NCBI GenBank assembly: GCA_963676355.1
Contig: OY781093.1
Span: 3,348,001 to 3,412,000 of the forward strand
Source of the DNA: JAGLOK01 sp963676355
GTDB lineage: Bacteria > Bacillota > Clostridia > Christensenellales > UMGS416
DNA: 64,000 nt
Direction: 5' to 3'
The notes under the pieces are model-generated. The model saw nothing but the letters and a program-made list of their open reading frames with translations. It searched no databases and was not told where the DNA came from. The position numbers and the translations under genes are program-made. Shown here one piece after another: positions 32,611 to 41,514 of the stretch; the first letter of the stretch is position 1; each line of letters starts with the position of its first letter.

Positions 32611-33981
32611 TTATTCTATTGAATATTTTTCAATTTCACAATATTTTAGTACTTCTTCTCCAATTTGCGTCGCGCTAACATAATTCAAATACATGCATTT
32701 TCCATCTTCAACCCATCTGATTTCTGCATGATATGGGGTTTCTCCTGGTTTTTCTTCACCAAGTTTGACAAAATTACAATAATAATCTATATCGTTTTTC
32801 GTGATTAATTTCACACGTGGGTTTTCCTTTTGGCGATGTATATAGTCTTCCGGTTCTTTATTAGCCCACCATGTTAACTCAAGTCTATCTCCAGTATTTG
32901 GATTTTTATATTTTGAAATAAATCCAATTTCCCAAATAGAAGCATATACCTCATATAATCCTTCCGGTATATTTTTTATCTTAAAATAGCACAACTCAAT
33001 ATCAAACTCCGATATCTTATTCCTGTCATCCGCCGATAGATTTTCAAGGTCAGCATAGCTTTGTCCTACTGTTTTTACCCTTCTTATAGGATCGCCGAAA
33101 CCGCATTCTTCACTATTTTCTTCTACAGCTTTTTCTTCCACATCCATCCTGAAGATATATTCATCCGCAAAGGATTCATACTTATCTTCTTTTTCAATAT
33201 ACTTTCCTTTATAGGAAACCTCTACAGACACATAATATGTTCCTGCGTCAAGATTTTTGCACAGCTCAAAAAACTCCGCTTCATCAATGCGATGATGTGT
33301 TCTTCCCCGATTAGCATCAAATAAACTTACACCTAACACTTTCGCATCGTTCGAAATTATGAATTCCATCATACCGTCATATAAAACAACCGGAAGCTCA
33401 TCTTCTTTTTCCATCAACAGAAAGTAAGCTCCCATTCCATCAGCACACAGCCATTCTCCTTCATAGTAAGTTGTGCAAGATAAAAAATTTCTATATGGTT
33501 GGATGGATAAATCATCTTTTACAATAGTCAGATTTGCATCTCCTACAAAAAAGTTTTCTTCTTCCCAAGCTGAAATCATCTCTCCAATATACTCATCCAA
33601 CTCCCCATTCACATAGTTATACTGTCTTTTGCCCTTTGCAGTCGTAATAAAATCACCTACGCCGCACCAAAATGAAATTTCTTTGCCGTTATTGTATGTT
33701 ATTTTCACATAATTCGGATGAGTAGTACCCACACCATGGTCGTGATGTTGGACAGACTCGTTATAAAGCCTCACAATTTCCGTAATTTCATCAGCATTAT
33801 CCACGCCGTTAAGCATTATGGCACTAGGGAATTCATCCCAGCTGTGTGAAGATATTTTAATGCTCTCGATTTTCTCCGCATCAAGCTTTATCGGGAGCAG
33901 TTTGTCACCGTATCTGTCGGAGATGAAGATGGCTATTGCGATAAGCAGGAGTGCAATCAGTATTATCAGTCTTTTTTTCAT
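32611..33981 (-). CDS. Membrane-anchored two-domain protein (copy 2 of duplicated domain)
   Basis: About 456 residues. N-terminal anchor helix MKKRLIILIALLLIAIAIFI without a lipobox Cys. Residues ~30-260 form an unrecognised domain (DEITEIVRLYNES, NGKEISFWCGVGDF). The last ~155 residues match the neighbouring 219-residue lipoprotein, including WVEDGKCMYLNYVSA. ATG 33981 is used because GAAGGAAAG lies 7 nt before it and the longer frame overlaps the upstream gene; this leader and first codons almost repeat those of the gene at 34846. Confidence 0.75.
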   Translation of the reverse strand: MKKRLIILIALLLIAIAIFISDRYGDKLLPIKLDAEKIESIKISSHSWDEFPSAIMLNGVDNADEITEIVRLYNESVQHHDHGVGTTHPNYVKITYNNGKEISFWCGVGDFITTAKGKRQYNYVNGELDEYIGEMISAWEEENFFVGDANLTIVKDDLSIQPYRNFLSCTTYYEGEWLCADGMGAYFLLMEKEDELPVVLYDGMMEFIISNDAKVLGVSLFDANRGRTHHRIDEAEFFELCKNLDAGTYYVSVEVSYKGKYIEKEDKYESFADEYIFRMDVEEKAVEENSEECGFGDPIRRVKTVGQSYADLENLSADDRNKISEFDIELCYFKIKNIPEGLYEVYASIWEIGFISKYKNPNTGDRLELTWWANKEPEDYIHRQKENPRVKLITKNDIDYYCNFVKLGEEKPGETPYHAEIRWVEDGKCMYLNYVSATQIGEEVLKYCEIEKYSIE

Positions 33982-33994
33982 ATTTATCTTTCCT

Positions 33995-34846
33995 TCACCC
34001 TTCATCATCCACATAGTCACATTCTGCAATTTTATAGCAGGTATCACCATTTAAACCTGATAAAATAAAATCTTCATTATACTCAATACTTGTTATTTCG
34101 TAGTCTCCGAGCGCTATCCGTTTATATTCGATTTTTAATATGCCATCATTAAGTAAATGTACAGAGGTAGGCCCAGCACCTCCTTTAATATAGATACCCA
34201 ATCGATTGTCTGCAAATCTATCAAAGGTTCGAACATACTCTGTTATAATTGGATCAATGCTTTCTACATTATCTGCTTTGTCTCCGATTTTAATATCTGA
34301 GAAATCTTTGTAATCCAGTGATTTACTCATTACTATAGGCAGACCATCCAGTGTATTATAGTTATTTTTTTCTTTAGAAAAAAACAGAAATACTCTCATA
34401 TCTAAATCAGTATCATAAACAGCGTAAACATATTCTTTGTTTTCACTTTCACGTATTGCCTTTGTCGGGAATACTGTGAAGATTATACGAGCATAATCTC
34501 TTCTAGTATTTGATCTATCAGTGTAGAATCCGGCATCTCTACCTAACAAAATACCACAATCATAGTTGTTTCTTATAATTTCTTCAAAACTATAACTCGG
34601 TATATCCGTTAGTGTTTTACTGTAGTCGGTTTCTTTGTTTGATTTTATATAATCTAAGTAATCATCCATAATCAAAGATTTTTGATTTTCTTCATCATAT
34701 TTAGGATGTTTCGGCACGACATTCACAGGTTCGGGTTTATCCTCTTCAAGCTTTGCGGAACGCTGATTATAAGTGCATCCAGTTAAGAAAAGGATGGCTA
34801 CTAAAACAATCAGAACCATAGGTAATATTGTCAGTCTTTTTTTCAT
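33995..34846 (-). CDS. Lipoprotein, unknown function
   Basis: 283 residues. Lipobox FLTGC (Cys24). Charged linker with KLEEDKPEPVNVVPKHP, then an alpha/beta-looking domain (DSLIM-like helices, YSKTLTDIPSYSFEEI, and a segment on a pair of IGDKADNVESIDPI). No family is recognised. It lies 13 nt upstream of the two-domain protein with almost the same ribosome site and start region, implying tandem duplication of gene 5' ends followed by divergence. Confidence 0.7.
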   Translation of the reverse strand: MKKRLTILPMVLIVLVAILFLTGCTYNQRSAKLEEDKPEPVNVVPKHPKYDEENQKSLIMDDYLDYIKSNKETDYSKTLTDIPSYSFEEIIRNNYDCGILLGRDAGFYTDRSNTRRDYARIIFTVFPTKAIRESENKEYVYAVYDTDLDMRVFLFFSKEKNNYNTLDGLPIVMSKSLDYKDFSDIKIGDKADNVESIDPIITEYVRTFDRFADNRLGIYIKGGAGPTSVHLLNDGILKIEYKRIALGDYEITSIEYNEDFILSGLNGDTCYKIAECDYVDDEG

Positions 34847-34890
34847 ATTTGTCTTTCCTTCAAGCTAAAATAATTTTCTCGAATTATTTA

Positions 34891-35475
34891 TCAAGTAAAA
34901 TAAATAAAATACACGTCATCATTTGTATAAAGCGTTATCACATATGCATCCGAAATTTCATTTTCTCCATAGGCATATATCATATTGTCTTTATCGATTA
35001 AAAATACGTTTTCTTTGTGTGAAAAAGACGACGATACTCTCTTCCCGTTAAAATCAAAAACAAAATGGTTGTCATCAAATCTGCCCGTAAAATAATTGTC
35101 TATTATAGCAACTTTATCAATAAAGCCTTCCAAATCAAGGTCGCTTTGTTTTATATCATTTTGTGTGCTCTCTGCTTTTTTAATCACCACCACACTTTTA
35201 TAATTACTATAACCTAAAAGCAGTTCTTCCTCTTTATCAGAATCTGACAAAGAAATATCCAGATAACCAACATCTGAGTCATCGAGTATAATCGAAGCAT
35301 CAGAAACATCAAATTCAAGATACTCAGACAGTGCGATATCTTTTATGGCATACATGTTTGCGTTGTCCACTTTAATCTCTTTTGCATCCGATTCGTCAGT
35401 CTTTGTAGTGCATCCGGCAGACAATAGCAACACGGTTATTATCAAAACTGTAATAAAACTTTTTTTGATATCCAT
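34891..35475 (-). CDS. Small lipoprotein, unknown function
   Basis: 194 residues. Lipobox LSAGC (Cys21), then an acidic beta-rich mature part: LDISLSDSDKEEELLLGYSNYKSVVVIKKAE and DDVYFIYF at the end. Aspartate is very frequent. No family recognised. GGAG lies 8 nt before ATG; the next gene follows after 44 nt. Confidence 0.7.
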   Translation of the reverse strand: MDIKKSFITVLIITVLLLSAGCTTKTDESDAKEIKVDNANMYAIKDIALSEYLEFDVSDASIILDDSDVGYLDISLSDSDKEEELLLGYSNYKSVVVIKKAESTQNDIKQSDLDLEGFIDKVAIIDNYFTGRFDDNHFVFDFNGKRVSSSFSHKENVFLIDKDNMIYAYGENEISDAYVITLYTNDDVYFIYFT

Positions 35476-35573
35476 AATTTACTCTCCTATTTTTATTATA
35501 TTAGTGGCAAACATTTACCTATAATATACTTTCTTATTAATACTGCTTCATATCTTGTTAAATGATTTAGTTT

Positions 35574-35649
35574 TTATTGGCAATCGTGCTTATTTACTCT
35601 CCAAAACAAAGGACGTATTTCTCATATAATATTTCATCCGCAATCAGCT
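35574..35649 (-). pseudogene. Duplicated 3' tail of the 318-residue gene
   Basis: This segment is nearly the same as 36821-36893, which holds the last ~19 codons and 3' flank of the gene at 36837-37793 (shared GGCAATCGTGCTTATTTACT and TATTTCTCATATAATATT). Small indels break the frame, so it is a non-coding remnant. It also supplies the second stop codon of the extension described next. Confidence 0.8.
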
Positions 35650-35820
35650 AAGCTGTTCGTGCGAAAAATCTGTTTTTATATATGATTTTATCCCGGGATT
35701 TTCCGGATTCCAGTTTTCTATTTCATCTTGCTGTGTACATAAATACATCCTGCCAGCTTCAATCTCTTTAGGCGCAATATCTTTGCACTCTGCAATCATG
35801 CTCTTAAAATATTCAATAAC
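35644..35820 (-). pseudogene. Open 58-codon continuation after an in-frame TAG
   Basis: Directly after the TAG of the 313-residue lipoprotein, the same frame continues without interruption: VIEYFKSMIAECKDIAPK, then EAGRMYLCTQQDEIENWNPE, ending DFSHEQLS and TGA at 35644-35646. The composition is protein-like. Most simply, the ancestral protein was 372 residues and TAG is a nonsense change; read-through is another option. Together with the tail remnant this accounts for the 345-bp gap between genes. Confidence 0.55.
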
Positions 35821-36762
35821 CTATTCTTTTGATAATGGCTTACCTTTTTGTATATTTAGGCCAGAAAAACCGTGTATTATTTCTATTATCTCGTATATGG
35901 TTTCATCGCAATCAATGGTTTCCCATTTATCATTAAGATAAGCAAAAGGACCTTGTTCGCTCATATAAATATCCAGAGTATATTCTATGCTGTTCTTTTT
36001 TATTATTACCTGATATAAGTATTCCGAATCTGTTTTTCTATCTTTTATATTCCCGTCAAAATAAAGATGCGCTATCTTCTCCAATAAACCACTTTCCATA
36101 TACTCTGAAAATGTTACGTCAAGGATTCTTCCTTCAAAAGCATCTTTCACTTCAACATAGTTTATACCTTCAATAAAATCCGAACCAGTGATATCAGAGA
36201 GTGTTCCTCTTTGAACGGCTTTAGCTTCCGTTTGTTCAGGCTCGGGCAACACTTGGTTTCCAATAGGCAACTGCACATATTCTCCGTTTTCCTTTATAAC
36301 AAAATAATTTACTTCTCCTAATATGCACATTACAGCTTCAGTCTTTTCATCATTTAAATAGTATATTGCCCTTCCTATTCCGCTTCCGCCCATCCAGTCT
36401 GGAGCACCTGCTATTTCGTTAAAATATGCAATGTTTTCTGAATCACCCATGTCTTTGTCAACTATTTTTTCAGCATCATCCAACGTTACCCTTCCGATGT
36501 CTTTAGGCAGTTCACCGATTATTATCAGCGCATCTCGCCTCCACTCACCCCATCCCAGGCTTTCATCTTCGGAAAGCTCATCGAGTTCATCAATTTGCTT
36601 TTGGCCGCTGGCTTTGCTGTAGCAATATTCATAAAAACTCATCTCGGTTTCCTTTTCATCTGCTTCCCCATTATTCTTAGACGTTTTTTTATCACATGAA
36701 GCAAGCAGAAATGCAGATATCGTTATTATTATAAATATGGCTATTAATAAATGTTTTTTCAT
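35821..36762 (-). CDS. Lipoprotein, unknown function, probably truncated by TAG
   Basis: 313 residues to the TAG. Lipobox LLASC (Cys22), acidic linker (NNGEADEKETEM), then ~100 residues with DELDELSEDESLGWGEWRRDALIIIGELPKDIG and IAGAPDWMGGSGIGRAIYYL, which resembles small beta-propeller/BamE-like lipoprotein repeats (an initial guess only). The second half is beta-rich. The frame continues for 58 codons beyond the stop. Weak ribosome site GGGG. Confidence 0.65.
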   Translation of the reverse strand: MKKHLLIAIFIIITISAFLLASCDKKTSKNNGEADEKETEMSFYEYCYSKASGQKQIDELDELSEDESLGWGEWRRDALIIIGELPKDIGRVTLDDAEKIVDKDMGDSENIAYFNEIAGAPDWMGGSGIGRAIYYLNDEKTEAVMCILGEVNYFVIKENGEYVQLPIGNQVLPEPEQTEAKAVQRGTLSDITGSDFIEGINYVEVKDAFEGRILDVTFSEYMESGLLEKIAHLYFDGNIKDRKTDSEYLYQVIIKKNSIEYTLDIYMSEQGPFAYLNDKWETIDCDETIYEIIEIIHGFSGLNIQKGKPLSKE

Positions 36763-36836
36763 TTTATCCCCATAATATTCCTGTAATTATTTTTATACTC
36801 TACGCTTTGTATATTTTAATTTATTGGCAATCGTGC

Positions 36837-37793
36837 TTATTTACTCTCCAAAACGACGTGTGTATTTCTCATATAATATTCCGCAATCAGCTCATCAAGT
36901 GATATTGCCGGCGCATTGAGCATTAGACATGTCAAAATCTCTTCGCCTGTCAATGTAATATCATAGTATGGTATGCCTTCAATATATTGAAGCTTTGCTG
37001 AAACCAGTGTAAACTCCAAACCCTCATAGTCATCACCAAATTTACCATAGGCGTTATCCACTGCTTCCTCCAAAGAGACAGACGGCAGCGTTTTGTATAC
37101 AGTGCTTCTTAAAAGAGCCATCTTGCATTCGATGCAGTTATTGCCCGATTCGACATTGATTCTCACATATCCGCCTGTTTTCTGTCCGACAACCATCAGC
37201 CAATAAAATACAGTGCAGTTTTTTCCTTCACCTTGGATTTCCTCCATCAGCTCTATTCCTTCGCGCTCAAAAAAATCTATAAGACCGCTCACCTGCATAA
37301 ACTCGCGTGCCGACTCAACATACACTTCAGTGCTCGTAATAATTTCGCTGTTTTCCTTTGTGCCTATAAAATAAAGACCTTCAATGTCAGTTGATTCAAA
37401 TATATGCCCGTGCCAGTCATTGTCTTCAAGGTTAGCAATAAATTTAGCACCTGTTTCATCATCAATATACATGGGCTGTGAGTCGTAAATATTGATTTCG
37501 CCTGGCAACTCCTCTATTCTCGCATCATCTGAAATAGTGATATCCAAATATTCACCAATCCTCACCATTCCGTCAAAATGGCTATATGGCTTTTCAGTCG
37601 GCGAAGCTGCAGGTTCAGGGGTTATCTCCACCGACACATAGGTAGTAGCTTCCTGCGATTGCCGCACATCTTCAAGTGCGTTGTCCGTTCCATTGTCATC
37701 TTTTTGCTTGAAAATATATAAAACAACCAAAATAGCGATAACACTAAATACGATAAGCGATAATATGAGAACTTTCTTGCTACGGCTTTTCAT
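36837..37793 (-). CDS. Membrane-anchored protein, unknown function
   Basis: 318 residues. N-terminal anchor helix (residues ~8-27) with no lipobox, then a linker containing EITPEPAASPTEKPYS and a mostly beta extracytoplasmic domain (FDGMVRIGEYLDITISDDARIEEL). Near the C-terminus is SLEEAVDNAYGKFGDDYEG. No family is recognised. First gene of the lipoprotein island; its 3' end is duplicated at 35574-35649. Confidence 0.7.
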   Translation of the reverse strand: MKSRSKKVLILSLIVFSVIAILVVLYIFKQKDDNGTDNALEDVRQSQEATTYVSVEITPEPAASPTEKPYSHFDGMVRIGEYLDITISDDARIEELPGEINIYDSQPMYIDDETGAKFIANLEDNDWHGHIFESTDIEGLYFIGTKENSEIITSTEVYVESAREFMQVSGLIDFFEREGIELMEEIQGEGKNCTVFYWLMVVGQKTGGYVRINVESGNNCIECKMALLRSTVYKTLPSVSLEEAVDNAYGKFGDDYEGLEFTLVSAKLQYIEGIPYYDITLTGEEILTCLMLNAPAISLDELIAEYYMRNTHVVLESK

Positions 37794-38003
37794 CTATTTA
37801 CCTGACTTTCTGAGCTGTCTAATGTGTATTAATAATACGATTGAATTTAACTTAACATATTTGTTCTTAAATATTAACCGAATTGTAACATCACATGGGT
37901 TATTTGTCAATTTTTATCATTTAAATTATATTGTTACATTTGTTATCTTGTTTTCCATATATTTACTTGTTCGCTTCGGCCACGTATACAATTGTATGCC
38001 GTC

Positions 38004-38032
38004 TTGTCATAACCCCTCTGATATACTATAAT
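38004..38032 (+). promoter_or_regulatory. leuS promoter
   Basis: TTGTCA 38004-38009, 17-bp spacer, TATAAT 38027-38032, about 30 nt before the leuS ATG. The short leader leaves no room for a T-box, so leuS is not under tRNA-sensing control here. The gap 37794-38003 is AT-rich and I see nothing else in it. Confidence 0.75.
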
Positions 38033-38067
38033 AAGTGGAACATTTAAACTGACTAACGGAGAGAAAC

Positions 38068-40479
38068 ATGGCTAGAGAATACAATCCGAAACAAATAGAA
38101 CCCAAGTGGCAAAGCAACTGGGAAGAAGCCGCGATATTTAACGCCAAGGACGATACGAGCCTTGAGAAGTTTTACGCGCTAATCGAATTCCCCTATCCGT
38201 CAGGCAAAGGCCTGCACGTCGGCCACCCCAGATCATACACAGCATTTGACTGCATCGCCCGCAAAAAGCGCATGCAAGGATATAATGTGCTTTTTCCCAT
38301 CGGCTGGGATGCATTTGGTCTGCCAACTGAAAACTTTGCGATAAAAAATAATATTCACCCTGCAATTGTCACCAAAAACAATGTGGACAATTTTAGAAAG
38401 CAACTACAGCAGCTGGGCTTTTCATTTGACTATTCGCGCGAGGTTAACACAACAGATCCCGCATATTATAAGTGGACACAATGGATATTCATAAAGCTGT
38501 TTGAAAACGGATTGGCGTACAAAGCGGAAATACCAATCAACTACTGCACTTCCTGCCAAGTCGGTCTCGCAAACGAAGAAGTAGTAAATGGTGTTTGCGA
38601 ACGCTGCGGAAATGAAGTAGTTCGCAAGACTAAAAGCCAGTGGATGCTTAAAATCACAGACTACGCTCAAAAGCTCCTCGACGGTCTTGACACCATCGAC
38701 TTTATCGAGCGCGTAAAAATACAGCAGCGTAACTGGATAGGGCGCTCAGAAGGCGCGGAAGTTGACTTTGCACTAAAAGACCATGACTTCAAACTTCGTG
38801 TTTTCACAACACGTCCTGACACTCTCTACGGCGCAACATATATGGTTGTATCACCCGAGCATCCGATGATAGAACAATTTGCATCAGACATTGAAAACAT
38901 GCCCGAAGTCAAAGCATATCAAAAGGAAGCCGCTTTTAAATCCGACATGGAGCGCACCGAGCTTGCAACGGACAAAACAGGCGTTGAGCTCAAAGGCATT
39001 AAAGCAATTAATCCGGTAAATGAAAAAGAGATACCGATATTTATATCTGACTATGTACTCATGAGCTATGGAACCGGCGCTATCATGGCCGTTCCGGGAC
39101 ACGACACCCGTGACTGGGAGTTTGCGACAAAGTTTAATCTCCCGATAATCGAAGTCGTTGCCGGCGGAGATGTCACTAAGGAAGCATACACGGATTCCGC
39201 AAACGGAACTCTTGTAAACTCCGGCATTATCGACGGACTTAAAGTTCCAGAAGCTAAAAAGAAAATAATCGCTTTCCTTGAGGAAAAAGGCTTGGGCGAA
39301 AAAACTGTAAACTACAAACTTCGCGACTGGGTATTTTCACGCCAGCGCTATTGGGGAGAGCCTATTCCGTTGGTTCACTGCAAAGAGTGTGGATGGGTGC
39401 CTATTCCCGAGAGCGAGCTTCCGCTAACCCTTCCCGAAGTTGATGAATTTAAACCCGGTACTGAAGGCGAAAGCCCTCTTGCGGCCGTTAAGGATTGGAT
39501 AGAAACCAAATGCCCCAAATGCGGAGGACACGCGCACCGAGAGACAGACACCATGCCTCAGTGGGCAGGTTCGTCATGGTATTTCTTGCGCTACATCGAC
39601 CCCCACAACGACAAAGCATTTGCTTCAAAAGAAGCTTTGGACTATTGGATGCCTGTCGATTGGTACAACGGCGGAATGGAGCACACAACGCTTCATCTTC
39701 TATACTCAAGGTTCTGGCACAAGTTCCTATATGACATTGGAGCCGTTCCCGACCCCGAACCATATCTTCGACGCACAAGCCACGGAATGATACTTGGCGA
39801 AAACGGCGAGAAGATGAGCAAGTCGCGCGGAAATGTCGTAAACCCCGAAGACATCATAGATGAATTCGGTGCTGATGCTTTTAGAACATATGAGCTTTTC
39901 ATGGGCGCATTTGACCAGCCTATACCATGGTCCACAAACGGTGTTTCTGGTTGCAGGCGTTTCCTTTCACGCGTTTGGCGTCTAACTGAAATGATAGAAG
40001 GCGAAGGATATTCCAAAGACATGGAGATGAAAACTCATCTTATGATAAAAAAGGTGACCGATGATTATGAATCCCTTAAGTTCAACACCGGTATTGCCGC
40101 GATGATGAGCTATGTAAATGATATCTATCAAAAAGGTTCTATAACATCAGATGAATTTAAAACTCTTCTGACACTGCTCAGCCCTGTTGCACCACACATA
40201 ACAGAAGAGCTTTGGCAGGAAATCGGAATGGAAGGCTTCTGCTCGCTTAACGCATGGCCGTCATATGATGAAGCAAAATGCGTAGCTGACACTGCAGAAC
40301 TTGCCGTTCAGGTTAACGGAAAAGTCCGTGGACATATTACAGTTGCCGTAGGCACTGATGAAGAAACTATAAAGGAAGCTGCACTTAGTCAAGATGGTGT
40401 GAAAAAGCACACCGAAGGCAAGACAATCCGAAAGATTATTGTTATTAAAGGCAGAATCGTAAATATAGTTGTTTCGTAA
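38068..40479 (+). CDS. leuS: Leucyl-tRNA synthetase
   Basis: 803 residues, class I synthetase. HIGH motif as PYPSGKGLHVGHPRS, KMSKS motif as GEKMSKSRGN, CP1 editing domain with the TTRPDTLYGATY threonine-rich site, and two Cys-rich zinc-type elements (CTSCQVG...CERCG and CKECG...CPKCG). Charges tRNA-Leu and edits mischarged products. GGAG precedes the ATG; a strong bidirectional terminator follows. Confidence 0.98.
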   Translation: MAREYNPKQIEPKWQSNWEEAAIFNAKDDTSLEKFYALIEFPYPSGKGLHVGHPRSYTAFDCIARKKRMQGYNVLFPIGWDAFGLPTENFAIKNNIHPAIVTKNNVDNFRKQLQQLGFSFDYSREVNTTDPAYYKWTQWIFIKLFENGLAYKAEIPINYCTSCQVGLANEEVVNGVCERCGNEVVRKTKSQWMLKITDYAQKLLDGLDTIDFIERVKIQQRNWIGRSEGAEVDFALKDHDFKLRVFTTRPDTLYGATYMVVSPEHPMIEQFASDIENMPEVKAYQKEAAFKSDMERTELATDKTGVELKGIKAINPVNEKEIPIFISDYVLMSYGTGAIMAVPGHDTRDWEFATKFNLPIIEVVAGGDVTKEAYTDSANGTLVNSGIIDGLKVPEAKKKIIAFLEEKGLGEKTVNYKLRDWVFSRQRYWGEPIPLVHCKECGWVPIPESELPLTLPEVDEFKPGTEGESPLAAVKDWIETKCPKCGGHAHRETDTMPQWAGSSWYFLRYIDPHNDKAFASKEALDYWMPVDWYNGGMEHTTLHLLYSRFWHKFLYDIGAVPDPEPYLRRTSHGMILGENGEKMSKSRGNVVNPEDIIDEFGADAFRTYELFMGAFDQPIPWSTNGVSGCRRFLSRVWRLTEMIEGEGYSKDMEMKTHLMIKKVTDDYESLKFNTGIAAMMSYVNDIYQKGSITSDEFKTLLTLLSPVAPHITEELWQEIGMEGFCSLNAWPSYDEAKCVADTAELAVQVNGKVRGHITVAVGTDEETIKEAALSQDGVKKHTEGKTIRKIIVIKGRIVNIVVS

Positions 40480-40512
40480 GCTTAACTTAAACCATGCAAT
40501 AAAATATAAAAC

Positions 40513-40545
40513 AAAAACCCTGACAAAGAAATTGTCAGGGTTTTT
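40513..40545. terminator. Bidirectional terminator between leuS and nucleoside transporter
   Basis: AAAAACCCTGACA (40513-40525) and TGTCAGGGTTTTT (40533-40545): 13-bp perfect stem with A and T tracts, between convergent genes. Confidence 0.92.
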
Positions 40546-40566
40546 AAATTCTATTTATTTACTATG

Positions 40567-41514
40567 CTATTTTTTCCCTAAGTCAAACGACTGTCCAGAT
40601 GCCTTAGGTGCTTGAGAAGATTTAGAAAATAGCACAAGGGCAATTAATGTCATTATGTAAGGAAATGTTTTCAACGCTACAGGTGGTATTTTAGCTAATT
40701 CAGGTATAACCTGTGAAACATTCGCTATCGTGCTCATAAAGCCAAAGAAAAGTGTTGCTGCCAATATGCCAAGCGGTTTCCACTGCCCAAAGATTAATGC
40801 AGCTAATGCTAAAAATCCCAGTCCTGCAACAGAACCGTTGAATTCGCCCGAATATGTTACAAGGATAATCACTCCGCCCAGTCCAGAAAGAGCACCGGAT
40901 ATAATTACTGCAATATATCTCATGCGGTATACATTGATTCCGGCAGAAGCTGCCGCATAAGGATGCTCGCCGCAAGCACGCAACCTAAGCCCAAAAGCTG
41001 TTTTATACAAAACAAACCAGCTTATAAATAATATTGCAAGAACTACCCATGTGGTAGCGTATGTGCTGGTAAAAAGAAGAGGCCCCAGAATCGGTATTTT
41101 ACTTAATATAGGAATATCTACTCTGGCAAGACCTTTAATCACCTGAATGTTTCCGCTGCCAGTCAATGTTCGCGCAATATATAAAGTCAATGCACCTGCT
41201 ATCATATTTATTGCTGTTCCAGAAATAACTTGATTTGCATTTAGCGTAACGGAAGCGAACGCATGAAGCACAGCAAACAGACCTCCGCCAATCATTCCTA
41301 GAATAAGCGCCAACCATATAGACAAACCCGGCATAATTGTTTGCAACAGAAATATCGTGTATGCTCCTACAAACATTCCAAATACCATAAGTCCTTCAAG
41401 ACCGATATTTACAACGCCGCTTCGTTCAGAATACAACCCGCCCAAAGAAGTAATAAGAAGCGGCACAGTGTATGCTATAGCATATGGAAAAATTAATTTA
41501 ATAATATCCCACAT
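40567..41514 (-). CDS. Nucleoside ABC transporter permease 2 (NupQ-like)
   Basis: 315 residues with about eight membrane segments; BPD_transp_2 family (GLYSERSGVVNIGLEGLMVFG is the typical N-terminal block, and RACGEHPYAAASAGINVYRMR the cytoplasmic coupling region). With the next three genes it forms a basic-membrane-protein-type nucleoside importer. Its ATG overlaps the TAA of the preceding permease gene by one base. Confidence 0.9.
   Translation of the reverse strand: MWDIIKLIFPYAIAYTVPLLITSLGGLYSERSGVVNIGLEGLMVFGMFVGAYTIFLLQTIMPGLSIWLALILGMIGGGLFAVLHAFASVTLNANQVISGTAINMIAGALTLYIARTLTGSGNIQVIKGLARVDIPILSKIPILGPLLFTSTYATTWVVLAILFISWFVLYKTAFGLRLRACGEHPYAAASAGINVYRMRYIAVIISGALSGLGGVIILVTYSGEFNGSVAGLGFLALAALIFGQWKPLGILAATLFFGFMSTIANVSQVIPELAKIPPVALKTFPYIMTLIALVLFSKSSQAPKASGQSFDLGKK

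Noticed and set aside
37794..38067. Possible T-box leader of leuS
   Set aside because: The promoter is only ~30 nt before the ATG and there is no TGGNACCGCG motif.
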